Assembly: GCF_004798865.1 (NCBI RefSeq)
Contig: NW_025335568.1
Span: 4,444,852-4,508,851, forward strand
DNA: 64,000 nucleotides
Reading direction: 5' to 3'
Origin: Varanus komodoensis
Taxonomy: Eukaryota; Chordata; Lepidosauria; Squamata; Varanidae
The notes beneath the pieces are model-generated. The model was not told the origin of the DNA. It searched no databases and worked only from the letters and a program-made list of their open reading frames with translations. Positions 1 to 12,929 of this stretch are shown one piece after another. The translations under genes were made by a program, and so were the position numbers. Position 1 is the stretch's first letter. Each line of letters starts with the position of its first letter.

Positions 1-47
1 GTACACAATATTGCTTTGGGCTAATTAAATTCCAATATACCTTCAAG

Positions 48-137
48 GCATGTCACGAGTGGAGCCGGCTGGAGCCGGGGGTCAGACTAGATGGCCCTGG
101 AGACCCCTTCTGAGGCACCCTGTTCCTATGTTTCAAG
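48..137 (+). repeat. CR1 LINE 3' end fragment
   Basis: This is a CR1-type 3' terminal fragment. It shares its core (GTCAGACTAGATGGCC, then a run ending in AGACCCCTTCTGA and a tail built on TTCTATGTTTC) with copies at 57,342-57,480 and, reversed, at 51,748-51,826. Three copies of one subfamily in a single window argue for a defined CR1 subfamily. Assignment to CR1 rests on the typical 3' end layout (GGACTAGATGGCC, CCCTTC, octamer-like tail) and was not checked against a library. Confidence 0.7.
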
Positions 138-2011
138 GTTCTCACTTGGCCACTGCTACAGATGGAATGTGGGGCTAGATGCAACTGTGCTCTGATTCAG
201 GAGGGCAGTTCTGCCATTGTATTACATCAAGCCATTTCGTACATTTCCTCTGAACTGGCTGCTGTCAAAGACAGGATGTTGCGCTGGAAAGATCATAGTT
301 TTGACCCATGAGATCCAGTTCTATTTTTGACCTGATTCCATTGTCCAAATGCCATGCACTTCCCTTTGGTATTCCTCTAGTTCCCCACCAGATCGTCACT
401 GTGGGTCCTGTCTGTTCATGGAGATCAACTGGCCTGCACACGTATGCCCTATCATGCCAACTGAACTGCAAAGCCCACACCAGGTTTGACAATATAAATT
501 AAGTGAAGGTGAATTATTTTTCTGTAATTACAGCATCATAACCCTCTCCTATAAAGTAGCAGCAACGTATTATTAAGGTGCCTCATAAAGCTTTGCATGT
601 CATCTCAGTATAACTGTCAGAAGCTACAAATTTAGGAAAACTAATCTTAAGATCAGTTTCTCAAATTACTTCTCTAATTCGCTTTTTTTTACTACATACA
701 ATGCTAAACATACATTACTCAAACAGATATCCCCATGTTCCCAAAAGCAAAAATATCACGTGTTTTATTTATTTATTTATTAGAACATTTCTATGCTATT
801 TCAAGACCTATTTTAATTCTCAGTGGTTCACTTTATAAGTAGCTCAAAGTGAAACCTCACGTTTGGCAAACTTGCTCCACAGAAAATGAAACGTCCCACT
901 AAAGTGCAGGCTAAGATGCCTGCCAGAGAGATCCAAGACCTAGCCACTACTCTCTAGTCTTGCAAAGTGCAAATGTGAGTTAAAATAATACTAGCACCAA
1001 CTCCTTGAAATACATGCACAAGGATTAGATTTTCATGCAAGGGAATGCTTGCATTCAAATACAAGCGACAGACCTGAACATGTGACTGCATGTGAAACAT
1101 ACATGGATCCAGATTCCAGTATGACCGCTGAAAAATCACTGTGCTTCTGCGAGGAATGCTTCAGCTACGTATAATAGCTTCTGAGAGTTAAGCTGTCATC
1201 AAGAATAAACCTTTATGTCACACAGAAAATCATTTCCCCCCATTTCCCTTAAAGCTCCCTTTAGAATTATTGTCCCAGCTATAATGAGTCAAACTGCACA
1301 CCAGCTGCCAATCGGGATGACCAATTCTGCCTCACAGTTTCCACACTCTGGCCTACTGCCATCCGTCTGCACAGAGACATTTCCTTGCATCCTCCAAGGC
1401 ACGGATGATCAAGTGTCAGGACCAAAAGACTCATGAGAATGGAACTCCTGCTGGACAGCTTACAAGCACTGCTGCTTACTCATGCTATCTGGCTGCCTAA
1501 GGGACACACTGAGCCAGGTTAAGATCGGTGAGGAAACAAATGCAGTATTTTTGAGGGGCCCCCAACCTTCTGCATTGCCAAGAAAGGGTCGTATCTAACT
1601 GTGCCACCCAGTGCTATTGCTAACCACATTCTGTTAGCACGAACCAACATAGGTGCAATGGAATGAGTGCTTTTTGGGACACAGAGAAAAAGCAGTCATT
1701 TGCCACCAAACTCTAGTGACGAACTGGTTGACTTTCCTCCACTGCCATAGCAAGCCTTAATTGCACTGCACAAGCATCGGTTTAATCTAGCACAACATCA
1801 TTAATACTAACACCGGGGCACAGTTTGCTGCACAGTGTCAAATCCCAGGTCAGAACTTCAATATTTCTGTCAAAAAGACTTCTGGTCATTGTTAAGAACT
1901 ATGTCTGAAACTGGAGTTGATAATACTATTAGAGGTGGGAAGGACATTATATTTCCAATGAATTGTGTAAGCATGCATTTCTTATATGCCAACTAATATA
2001 TTGAGTAAGTG
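138..2011. other. No gene seen; one small L2 tail
   Basis: I see no coding region or splice-bounded open frame here. Open frames are all under 75 codons and look random. The only recognisable feature is a short reverse-oriented L2-type 3' tail at about 763-810 (TTTATTTATTTATT followed by ACATTTCTATGC). The stretch is probably intron of the leftward gene inferred at 50.2 kb, but that is inference. Confidence 0.5.
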
Positions 2012-2078
2012 TTCTGAGTAAAGCCGTTGGGTTAGGCTCAATGGCCTTACTGGCCCCTTCTAACTTTACAGTTGAAGT
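2012..2078 (+). repeat. Short CR1 3' end remnant
   Basis: A short, diverged match to the CR1 3' end: a GTTGGGTTAGGCTCAATGGCC-like stretch, then TGGCCCCTTCTAACTTTA, in the order usual for CR1 tails in squamates. It is too short and diverged to place in a subfamily. Confidence 0.4.
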
Positions 2079-2879
2079 CAATGAAATAGGAACACACCCC
2101 CACTCTCAAGTAGCACATAATTTTCGAAAACATGCCTATTACATTTCCTTCCCTTCTCCACAATTCACATCCTTGAATCTGTCTTCATTTAGGCAATACT
2201 AAATTCATATATATTAGAAGACAAGAGCGATCAATTTCAATACGCAAACAAAAATGGCAGCTACATGGGTTAGGCACTGGGAATTGCTACAGAGAAGCAG
2301 TTAACCAACTTACTACAGGCTTCCAGAATGGAGGCTTACAACGGGTTGGATTGAGAACTGACCTTTCAGAAACAGAAGGACTCCTCCTGTTGGTAGAGCA
2401 AACTGGGATGCAGTGGTTGTCCCTACTGAAAATAATAGATTGTTTCTTTTTTCCCCAAAGCCACCCATACAACTGCACATATACCCTCTAGAACAGATTT
2501 TTGGGGTCACAGGGGAGGGGGACAACAGAAATTACGATCCAATTTGCAGTGTTCTGTTCCATAGGTCTGTATCCAATCCTATGTAAATACAGAAAGCAAA
2601 GAATTTGTTCAATTCTTCATTAGAGGCCATATTCTTTCTCGCGTTAAACACGGGATATTCCTAGATACTGATCCTATTCATAGTAAACCCCATAATACAG
2701 ATCAGCAGAGGCGGCACATGGGGATGGAAGGAGCAGCTTGCCTATAGGTGCTCAGTGCAATACATAACACCTTCCAATTAGTGTTTCGTGTTAACACACT
2801 TTTTCTTACCCATTTTCCTTCTCTACCCTTGTAAAAAGCCTATGAATGCTTAGGCAGCCTGCAACTTGGCAAAGACCGC

Positions 2880-2916
<37 letters not shown>

Positions 2917-2942
2917 GGAACATTTCTATGCCATTCTGCTGT
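2880..2942 (-). repeat. (ATT)n microsatellite with L2 tail remnant
   Basis: A run of about twelve ATT units (2880-2917) is followed by GGAACATTTCTATGCC. The same arrangement closes other reverse-oriented L2 copies in this window, for example at 43,083. The microsatellite is therefore most simply the 3' tail of an old L2 insertion on the minus strand. Confidence 0.6.
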
Positions 2943-3141
2943 ATCACTGTTGAGATTTGTATCCCTCCCTTCTATCTCAGCTTATAAAGCCAAATAAGTT
3001 AAGATCCTATAACATCAATATTTTAAGCAATCGAGTCATGCCCTTTCCAAAACCCGGACCCAGAGGTCATGTTCAGTATGGACTGGATGGGATTTCACTT
3101 CCCATGCCCCAAAATCTGGCCCACAGCTTAAAGGACTGTTA

Positions 3142-3440
3142 CGTCCAGACATAAGAACATAAGAAAAACCTTGCTGGATCAGGCCCACAGTCCATTTGGT
3201 CCAGCACTCTGTTTGCACAGTGGCAAACCAGGATCCCACAAGCAGAATGGGAACAGGCGCTCTGCCTGCCCAGCTTCTCAGCAACAGGTGCATGCGGGCA
3301 TGCCGTCTCTGGTGAAGGAGGCGGCACCCAGTCAGCAAGGCTAGTAGGAGAGAGACCCCTCTACCCATGAACTTGCACAGTCCCCTTCTGAAGCCATCCA
3401 AATGAGTGGCCACCACCACTTGCCCTGGCCATGAAAACCA
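3142..3440 (-). repeat. CR1 LINE 3' end (NLDGF subfamily)
   Basis: Read on the minus strand, this begins with the end of the CR1 reverse-transcriptase frame: a GTGGCCACT..TTTGGATGGCTTCAGAAG stretch that encodes the VATHLDGFRRGL-like segment. It runs through the 3' untranslated region and ends in the AGGCCTGATCCAGC..TTCTTATGTTCTTATG tail. A 127-codon minus-strand frame (3036-3419) is this degenerate CR1 end and not a host gene. Other copies of the family lie at 12,237, 37,132 and 42,240. Confidence 0.8.
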
Positions 3441-6027
3441 TCTTCATGTAGCTAGGGCACGTCTGTCAGCTCCACCCTCTGGCACCTGCAAGCACTGCTA
3501 ACATCTATTTTAGGTCAGTACACCATGCTGAATATTGGGCTGCCTTTGAAGAGTATTCAGAAACCACCGCATATATTTAACAAAGACCATGTTACTGCAT
3601 TTTTCAGTCGATGTATGGGCTATATACCAGCTTTGAAATAGCTGCATCTGGGAAGCAAGTGGCAGATGAAGGGGTGGCTTTAACCTACAAATCAACCCCC
3701 ACACAAGCCTACCAGAAATTAGGACTGGAATGAAGTCAAGTGGAAACAGTCTTTTCTCTTTTGGTATTATATCTTCTGAATTTTCAACTCAGAAGGTTCA
3801 CCTGATGCTACCTCTATTCACCTTTTGGCACCAGATGAAAACTTTTGCTTGCCTTGCAGCTTTAGAAGTTTTTTTTATTATTATTATTTTATGATGGATT
3901 TTTATTGCCTGCTTATTTCATAAGATTAGGCATTTATTGTACTTTTATTTTTTAATCTCTAAGCTGTTCTGGGAACCCTGACAAAATGCTAGCTAACAAA
4001 TATTTTAACAAGTAAATAAAATTAAAACTAAATCCCCTTCCCCCAGCACCATGCCCTTCAAGTGATTTCCTTATCTTGGAGTACATGAGCTCACTTTACT
4101 TCCTCATTTCAAGAAATGCTGTTAGATGCTTTCCTTTGAACCAAGCACAGAATCTGCTTCTTCCTTGCTACCAGGATTCCATGAACTCATCACAGAAAAA
4201 CAGTCAAGTGCGTCTGTCAACATTCACAAGGCAAAGCTGCTCAGTCTTCAGCTCCCAAAGTTATTCAATACCTGCAACTATTTCCTGAGTTTTCCCAATA
4301 AAATACTTTGCCATGATCATCCAATTAATCTTGGCTTAATTTATGGTGCCCCCTCCCCTGGTCCTGTCTCATACTGCGACATACTTGAAAGTTTCTGGCT
4401 CTGGAATTTTAGCTGAAGGAGGTCAGCTTTTCCTTCCAGAAAGTCTAAGCTGACAGTCCATGAGGCTTGGCTGTTTTGTACAGTAGTGCACTGCATGTAA
4501 TTCTTCCTTCTAATACTGAATTCGGTGCTCTGGTGCCAACGGCACTGGAGCCAAAATGGGGCCACTGGAAAACAAGAGGAATTCGGAGGTACGTATATGA
4601 CTACCGATCCACAAATTAACCCAGAGTACAAGATCCCAAAGGCACGGGACGGAAGAAGACCACGCACACAGTCCTCACTCTATCCCACATTTTCAATTGC
4701 TCAGATCTGGGTTTGCACAGGGTTTCTTAAGGCTGAGAGAGGAAAGACAGTTGCAAACATGGGCAGCAGCAAGACCAGCAGCAGATTTGCTGCCGACTAA
4801 GCTCCCTCTGCCCCAAGCAGATACAGGGCTACACTGGTCACTCACTCTCTCCATCACCACTTGGTGCCGCAATACATGAAGAGGGGGTGGGCTGGCAGCA
4901 AAAAGATGCAGCAACAGGATGGTAGATGGGTGTCACCCAGCCATTCGAGCTGCTTGTCCGAACCTGTACTAGGGGGGTCCAGAAACTGGAGGGCGCTGCC
5001 TGCCTGCATCCCGCCCATTTTGCCAGTGAAGTGGAGCCTTGCAGCAACTGGTAGCTGAAAACGGGATACAATGCAAGATTTTGTTAAAGGTCCTACTAAC
5101 ATCTCAAGTTACATTCAGAATTAAGGGGCAACAGTAAGGTTCTGCAGAGTTAAAGAAAATGACAGCAACGCAGATCCACAACATATTTGGAATGGAATGG
5201 AGTAGTTACTCACATCGAAAGGTCGCCATGTCGAAGTGGTTCTTTGTACCACAATGAATTACAGGATAAAGAGGACGGCGGTGCACAGGGCACTGCGTCC
5301 TTGTCGTGGTGCTACTGAAGGATCAGGGGAAAACTGCATAAGCTTTTCAAAGCAAAGGTTCGAAGACGCCACAGCCATCTGCCAGTAAAATTTGCTCCCT
5401 TCATGCATTCTTTATCAAGCCTTGAAAACAACTCTTCTTCTCCCAAGTACCTGGCCTGAGGAGAACATGGAAGGTTCAAACAAGCCACTGTTTATTCAAG
5501 CAGATGGACTGCTCCTGAACTCCAGCTGGCCATAAACTGAAGGGACCTTAGGGGAGCTGCCATCGCACCCTTCCTCACACGCTGCCTTTATGTAATTCCT
5601 GGAGCCCTACTCAGAAGGGCCTGTAGCATTATAAGATTAGTTCCTTCATTGAGGCAATTTGTTCCTTCAAGAATTGAAAATGAAATTTTCGTTTCCAATG
5701 GCTCCAGACCCTCCTCAAATGCATCACCATTGGCCAAGTTGACTGAAAACAGGGTAAGTGAAACTATTTATGTGGAACTGAGCTTTTAGCTTTGGTCTCC
5801 TTAGTGGAGAACTGCTCTGATGTTTTGGTATTAATGGATTTGCTGTATTTTTGTTCTTCGTATATTTCTGAATTGGTATACACACACTACCTTGGTGACA
5901 TTCTGGAAAAAAATTATATAATCTTATAAATAAATAAGTCCTCTACTCCCCAAACTATATTTTAGTCATCTCTAAAAAGACAGAATGTACTTAGAATGAG
6001 GTAGAACACTGTAAAGCTCAGTATTGC
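3441..6027. other. No gene seen
   Basis: I recognise no gene. Open frames of 90-108 codons at 4.1-4.8 kb overlap each other on both strands without homology I know. An L2-like 3' end lies at 3861-4021. A plus-strand splice-donor-like site (CAGGGTAAGTG near 5752) has no convincing exon behind it. Confidence 0.45.
3861..4021 (+). repeat. Old L2-like LINE 3' end
   Basis: An AT-rich stretch contains TTTTTATTGCCTGC, then CTAAGCTGTTCTGGGAACCC, then AAGTAAATAAAA. This order resembles the diverged terminal region (TTTTATTGTAAGCCGCCC..AAATAAATAAA) of squamate L2 elements. It is weakly preserved. Confidence 0.45.
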
Positions 6028-6140
6028 ATGTACTGGCTGGCAGCTGCTCTAGGGGTTTCAGATATGAGCCCTTCCTGGCTTGCAGGTATCAAGGACTGAC
6101 CCAGAGACCTCCTGCATGTAAAGCATGTGTTCTCCACTAC
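6028..6140 (-). mobile_element. tRNA-derived SINE, minus strand
   Basis: On the minus strand it reads from a tRNA-like head (GTAGTGGAGAACACATGCTTTACATGCAGGAGGTCTC, the A-box side) into the middle region with CTGCAAGCCAGGAAGGGC and AGAGCAGCTGCCAGCC. This matches the common squamate SINE whose intact form carries TAGCTCAGTGGTAGAGCA and GGTTCAATCCC. Four other minus-strand copies (16,676; 20,010; 27,168; 46,477) share the layout. The head abuts the 3' end of a BovB fragment at 6143, so two independent insertions lie side by side. Confidence 0.7.
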
Positions 6141-6142
6141 AT

Positions 6143-6332
6143 TGTTATTCTTGTTTAGCAAAGTCGCGTCCGACCTCATCGCTACCCCTGGGACAACATT
6201 CCTCCAGGCCTTCCTGTCCTCCACCATCCCTCAGAGTCCACCTAAGCTCAAGCCGAATGCTTCACTGACTCCATCTAGCCATCTCATCCTCTGCTGTCCC
6301 CTTCTTCTTTTGCCATCAATAGTTCTCAGCAT
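6143..6332 (-). mobile_element. BovB (RTE) LINE, short 3' end
   Basis: This is about 190 bases of BovB 3' end on the minus strand. It is clearly the same sequence as the last part of the copies at 14,933 and 59,118: the GATGGCAAAAGAAG, GATGGTGGAGGACAGGAAGGC and GTCGGACGCGACTTTGC-like blocks all appear. It is heavily 5' truncated and more diverged than the other two, so it is an older insertion. Confidence 0.85.
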
Positions 6333-9300
6333 TTCTACACTACGTACACTACCGTAAAAAACAGCTAAATGGAATATTAGCATGCAGAGTAAGTGCAGTA
6401 ATTAAACTGAGGCCTAAATCTATAGAAATGTTTGCGGCATGGGTGTTATTGCTATGTTTAATAACTTGGGGCAAAAACCGTATGAGGAAGCTGTGAATGC
6501 ATGAAGCGTCGCCTAGAAAAGTTGTGTATTTACTCCTATGCACAATCCTATAGCCAAGATTAAGAGGTTTTGTAATCATGGATGGGAACTACATCCCACA
6601 TAATGTTATGAATCTTGTTCTCACATGACTTTGAAGCATGCTGGTTAACACTGATCAAGCACAAAATTTAAAGTTTCCTAGTCCTTTTTTATTTCCAGTG
6701 ATAAGCAATTTCACATATTGTGGAAATGAAATGTGAAGGTGAAAAAGTTGCTCAGCTCTAAAGTTCTCACATATTTCTAAACTGATTCTTTTCAGTTGAA
6801 ACTCCCTTCCCTGTCTTCCTCATGATCTGAAATGTATCACCAAAAAGAAGGAAGCCATCAAAGAAACAGAAAACAAGGTCAGAAATAACTCTTTCCCTCA
6901 AGAAATCAAGGCAACGCATTTTAAGGGATTCTGGGTACAATCCAGACAGGTCTAAAAACATTTTTAACACAATCTTAAACATGCGTAGTCAGCAACCAGT
7001 CCTACTGAATCCAAAGGAATGTATTCCTAAGAGTGCACAGATTGCAGAATTAAATCTCATTTACTTCACCTAGCAAGTTAAGCATGTGCTTAAATAATTC
7101 CACTGAATGAAAAGGAATAGCAAAGTGCTTAGCACTAGCTGAACTGTGCCAAGAATTGAGACTGTGCTTTAATTTTAAATAATGTTTTAGGTTTTTCCTC
7201 ATTTTCCATAAAGAACATGGAATGGAGTATGTCAGAAATCCAACTAAATTAATAAAAACATCAACTTCATTTTCTTGCTCAGTTTTGCCAGAAGCTATGT
7301 CCATATTTTTGACTTAACTGACCAGAACATTCATATCCTTCAGCCTTAGGCAAACTAATATCCAATGTGATCAGTTTCTCAGTCATCCTGTCCTTAGTGC
7401 TGCATTTTCAATAGATTTCCTTTAAATGTTTTAAATAACATAGACACTGCCAGGCATATTTCTCAGTTCCAAATGGAGAAGTCCCACTCTCTGTAACCTG
7501 TCAAGAATCTGAAGTCAGGACTCCAAAACCCCAACTTCCTCTTGCGTGCGTTTTAGTGCACAGGTTACAATTTGACACTGCCACAAATAACAGTATGGTC
7601 AGAACCCTCAATCATCCCGTTAATTCTCATCAGTTTTCACTCTCCCCACTGCTTGACTTCCCCGGCCAGGAGCCTGTGGCTAGTTGTGCCAGATAAATTA
7701 TTGCTTCGGAACCATGCACGTCATGAGAGCATAAAAACAGATTGTGATCTGATCTCCATTACAAGTTAATTACAAGTTAAAGTAAAAAGGAAAGCTGTGT
7801 TTGCTTTAATTGCTCATCTACAAGAATCTTCCTAGTTTGTTGTTGTTGTTGTTTTTAGCAGAAGCTTGTGTTCCAATTAAATGAATAACTCAGTGAGGAA
7901 AATGCAAAATGTGTCTTTTCTAGATTGCTTTCCAAAATCATCTAGAAGAAACTCCAGCTGGAGAAGAGGCAGCATGTATTCCTTATGCAGTACAGGAACA
8001 AATGTTCACAGAAGAGGCTGTCTGGGCATAAAAGAACACAAAGCTACTGAGTTTCTGAAGATGTTCAAGCTCACCTTTGCAAGTGCATCCTGGGGCATCA
8101 CTTAATGTATGTACTGTTTTCTTTCTCTTTCTGAAAAGGTGTTTCTCTACTACCAATGCATTTTATTTCATCCATGGTAATTTCTTAAGGAATAATGTGG
8201 GGTGACCCTTAAGCGGATAACTTCCCCACTTCAATATGACCAGAGGCAGAAATGCTAGACTAAGCCATTGCAATTCTTGAAGCAGAGTTAAGGAGTAAAA
8301 TGTACCTAGGAGGTGGTGACGACCGCATCCAAGTACATGCTTTGCATACAAAAATATGTTTGTTTTCGTATCTAGCCAACTTTTAATAAATCACGACAGC
8401 TATATAGAAAGTACAGTTTTACACTATCTCTTCACTAGCAAGCCCCGAGACAATGAAGACTCAATAAGCCAGTGTTTTACCTGTTTACCCTGTATACTTG
8501 GACAGACACACAAACACACAGAGAGAGCAATATAGCAACTTCTTGATGATTCCACCTAAGCACTGGAGCTGAACCAACAATTATTCTTCTGAATTTTCCA
8601 AGGGCAACAGATACAATTCATTTCTAGTGTTGAACAGTAAGGATTCGGTATATGCCAGCACAGTTTCACTTTATTAAGGGCCACAAGTTTTAAAAAAAGA
8701 AGTCCAATCACCTACTTTGGGTTATTATTCAACAGAAGCAAAATCTTTATATCAACCAGGTTGTAAGTTTAAAAGGTGCAAAGCTCATTTTCAGGCAAGT
8801 ATAACAACAGAATAGGATGTATTTTCTCAGTTGCACAACACCAGAACAGCAGAACCGGGACAGCTGCCGCCTGGCACACTTTCTAAGGCGACTCAAAGGC
8901 TGTGCAACTTGGGAGTTACTTGGTTGTTCAAACACATTTACTGTCAATACTGTCTTCAGTCAACAGAAGAGAAAGTTCTGCTGGAGGGCATCTAATTTTG
9001 AAGCTGATACACTTGATACAGGAATAGCTTTGAAGTAACTGTAATACCTTTTCACTTATATAGCTCAAGGTTCAGAATTAAACAGCTGCTCCCTCTTGCT
9101 TTAATGCAGCCCGATTCCATGGCGTGGCCAAACATCCTCAGTAGGCTACAGAAGGGAACCACTGCCGGGTCTGTATGTAGGGGGGTGGGCAACCATGGCT
9201 TCACTTGGGCAGAAAAGGCACCATGTGCCCGGGTCTGTTTACTCAGTAACCCTGCTTGAAAGGGTCTGTGGGGATTTCAACCCCTGCAAAGCCGGGTAAG

Positions 9301-12105
9301 TGTGCTAGCAATGCGCACTTACCCTCTGGGCTACTGGGGTGATATATAAATGCAATAGACAGACAGACAGATGGATGTCTATTAAATTGGGAATAGGGCA
9401 CTGAATTGAATTCAGATTTCCTCCAAGTATGTAGTCGACTGAAAACCCTGAAAACCAGGGTTAACGCAAGCAATAGGTCTACTCTATACCTAAGTCTGGA
9501 TTCAACCCAAGCTACGTTAGCTCTCTACAGTATCACAAAAAGATCTAACACAGTCTTCAAGAAAAGCCAACCTCATTTAAAAATAGATCATCTTTTAACT
9601 TATTCACTGATTTAGTAGATTAGAGAACCAATTAACTGACAGTTCAAGTTAGTGTGCATGTTACCATCTATCTTTTAAAGTGCTATTTGCTAAATCCAAA
9701 CATATGCATGAGACACAGTTCAAAGAGCGACTCTGAATGCCCAGTGAGATTTTAAATAAAACATGGCAAAATCCTGTTTCAAAAGCAGTTTGCAATGTGG
9801 AATGGTGGGTTTCCTGAAATGCACTCTCTCACAAGTCCAAAGAGCTCTTTGTGCATGGAATTCTATCGTTCTTTAGATGTCAGCCACAATGCCTTTGTAC
9901 AGCCACTAAAATGCTCTTGTCACGTTTCTTCTGGACTAAAACACGACTCAGGATCAGTCGTGCCAAGCATGCAGATATGAAGTGAAATGGCTTATACAAA
10001 ACTCAGCAACTCAAATCTTAATGTTAAAGAAACAATAAATCTTAGCAACTGTCAACCAAAACAGAGGGAAAAATATTATGCATGCCCTTTGACATTGTTT
10101 CACTAACTCCAAATTCTTTATTTGTACCAAGTACTATGACATGCATTGAGGGAAAATATGTAGAATTAAAAAAAAAAACCTGGAAGTTTTCAGGTGGAAA
10201 TGTTACTGCCATGCTGTTTTCCAGTAACACAGACACACCTAGTCACAAGCTGGGCGCCCTAGTGTGAATTATATTTGCATATTTTGCAACCAATCCAGGA
10301 AGATTTCCTTCTATTGGGGGGGGGTACCTGAAATGTTCAATTATGAGATACATTTAGTAATCAGGTTCTTAACAATGCAATTAATATTTACTACAATCAT
10401 ATTATTCAATGTATGAACTGACCAATAGCTGAAGTTCTTAGGGCGACACAGACAATAAAAAAATATAATCATTAAGGCTACAATTCATACTTAGACAGGA
10501 CTAAGTTACCGTAAGCATCATTTGTGATGGAAAGGCAGGACATAAATTTAAATTTAACCTCACTGAGCTCAGGAGGGATTACTTTTGAGTAGGATTCTGA
10601 AACAATTGTCCTGTTTGGACTTCAAGGTAGAAAACTCAATAAAGTATATTAAGTCTCTCAGAGAGGACTGCAGTTTTTCTTAATGGGAGTCAACTTTGCT
10701 TTGTTTTACTTTCATCCTGTGAAGAACTTGATCCACAGTCATGAAAGACTGTTTCCAAAAACGTTTTTGTTTTGTTTTGTTTACCTTGAGCAATCTTTGG
10801 CACATGGTGGATTGCCCTAGGTCATAATCCATGAATTCTTGAGCAGGGATTCCCTGGAGCAAAAGCTTACCACTTGCCTCAAAAACAATGTTGGAAAAGG
10901 AAACACTTTATTGTAGAGAGTATGTTTCTCAACAAATAATATTAATGAATGCCTCTGTCTACCCCTAACACTGAACTAGCTGAACTAACTCACCATATTC
11001 TTTTTGTCCTCATATCCGGCTTGCGTAATAGAAAAGGACTCTCTTTTTGTCAATTAAACCTGTTGCAGCTGGATTCTCCAGCTAACTGAAGGCAAGAGAA
11101 AAGCCTTCCAACTCTACTGCCTTCCTGCCAAGGAAAAGATGCATTCTTAGGCACTCATTAGAGAGCTACCCTCATATACAATGGTCATTTCAGTACACCC
11201 AGGGAAATATCTCTTCTCAACACCCGGCACCTCAAGAAAAAACAGGGTGAAACAGCAAATGATTCAGGATTTCAGGCCTTGGAGAAATAATTATCAAGTC
11301 TCATTTCCTCTAAAACCTTTGGAAATAGAATTGTTCTCAAGTACTTGTCTTCTATCTTTCTGCTCACTTCCAATACTGACTTTTAGCTTGGGTCCATGAG
11401 GGAATTGGGAAAAGGTTTAACTGCTGTCTTCCCAGACTCTTTTGATCCCCTTCCTATTCTAAGGCAGAAAGTTATTCAAGCAGGCAGTTTGATATCTGAA
11501 GTCATTACATTTAACATTAAAGAATCAAGATGAACAGAGGAGAATGATCCTACTCAGAGCGAGGAAAAAAACAGCAGACTTTCACCTGCTTCACAGCCCT
11601 GCCAGTTCAGTGCTTTCAACAAGGAATCCCCAGCCTTTGGGGTCAGTGAGCATGTTAGGAGTATTAGAAGTAAGCCACAGGCGCTCTCACAGACAACCTG
11701 CCCAATAACTAACACGCAAAGGCAACATGGGATCTGAGTTCCAAATGTTCCAATATTCGTTCCACAGAATGCCAATTATTGCAGCTCAGAGACGGGGGCC
11801 CAGAAGCATTCCTGGAAATAAAAGATGGCACTGCAGGTTGGCACTTCACTTAGCAGCATGCCTGTCTCCTAGTTAGTTATTTAAATCAAAAAACAAAAGC
11901 CAGTCACACTGAACAAGACATTTGGAGGGGGGTGATGTGTGAAGAGCAAGAGGAGGAGAGGAGTTAGTTTATTTTTGCTGAGAAGCAGTACAGGATATTC
12001 AAAATGAGTAGAGGAGCAAAAGAATTTGTGCTCGCCTTCTGAAGAGGCTAAATGGCCTGAAAACAGCAGTTCCCTAGTGTGAACTTCATGAGGACTGGAA
12101 CGGGA
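6333..12105. other. No gene seen
   Basis: About 5.8 kb without a recognisable gene. Open frames are all below 85 codons. Small features include one unit of the inverted-core interspersed family near 6986-7045, a TTG run at 7841, a CAGA run at 9358 and a G9 run at 10,316. I find no splice-bounded open frame. Confidence 0.5.
9318..9372 (+). repeat. L2-type 3' end with (CAGA)n tail
   Basis: TACCCTCTGGGCTACTGGGG, then GATATATAAATGCAATAGA, then CAGACAGACAGA resembles the GCCNNNNGG..ATATAAATG terminal block of L2-like elements with a microsatellite tail. Only the extreme end is present. Confidence 0.4.
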
Positions 12106-12142
12106 TTTTATTTATTTATGAGACTTCTATGCCACCCCACTG
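12106..12142 (-). repeat. L2 3' tail remnant
   Basis: TTTTATTTATTTATGAGACTTCTATGCCACCCCAC is the minus-strand form of the L2 3' terminus seen intact at 63,380-63,430. Little else of the element remains recognisable beside it. Confidence 0.5.
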
Positions 12143-12236
12143 ATTACATCCATAAATAAACTTCCTTAAAATAATATAAATTAACAGTATAAATTAGATT
12201 TCCCTTCTACCTGATGCTTAAATGCCCTTTTACGAC

Positions 12237-12395
12237 TCATGGTGGCCATATGCCACCTCCAGGATCAGAGTTATTATGCCTCTGAATCAGCCGCTCTTAG
12301 CAAGCAGAGCAACTAGTGAGAGGACTATTTATTGTCTTCATGTGATGGCGGTGGGCTTCCCATAGGCATTTGCTTGGCCACTGTGGAAAATAACA
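12237..12395 (+). repeat. CR1 3' untranslated region fragment
   Basis: GCCACCTCCAGGATCAGAG, TATGCCTCTGAATCAGC, GTGGGCTTCCCATAGGCAT and TTGGCCACTGTGG occur in the same order as in the minus-strand CR1 end at 3142-3440 and the plus-strand copy at 37,132. The reverse-transcriptase coding end is not preserved here. Confidence 0.65.
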
Positions 12396-12929
12396 CTGCT
12401 GACTTTTCAAGCGAATGTGGAAAATGGCTTACGCAAGGGCGTTTTGAATGAGAAGTCCTGACTTTTAGGTACAGAGTTTCTAACGATATTTTAAAAGGAC
12501 CTCATATCAGATAGTTTGCTTCACTCTAGTGACTGTCAGTCATTTAATATGTATTTTAAAGATATGTATGGCTAAACAAAACACCCATTTCTTTTCAAAG
12601 TCTTAGTTCACCTCGGAAGCTTTCAAGGTCTTTTCTGGCAAGCAAGGCAAGTAATGCTTGGGAGGATAAAAATGAGGCCACTTCCCTACTCAACATGTGT
12701 TGAGAATATCTATGAAAGCCATCCAGGTCCCAGTAAAATCAAGATCTAACAAAGTGAGCTTTTCTACTTCCAAAAATTCCAAAGCCTGAACAAATGTACA
12801 GAGAAAAAAGAAGGGGGCAATTAATTAAAATTAGAGAACCCAAATAAGTTTCTACAAATTCAAAGTTTGATAGATTAAACAGAAAATGCAGAAAATCAAG
12901 TGGAAGGCTAGGCATCAAAGGAAAAGTAC

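Noticed and set aside
3036-3419. 127-codon minus-strand frame
   Set aside because: It is the degenerate CR1 3' end described at 3142-3440.
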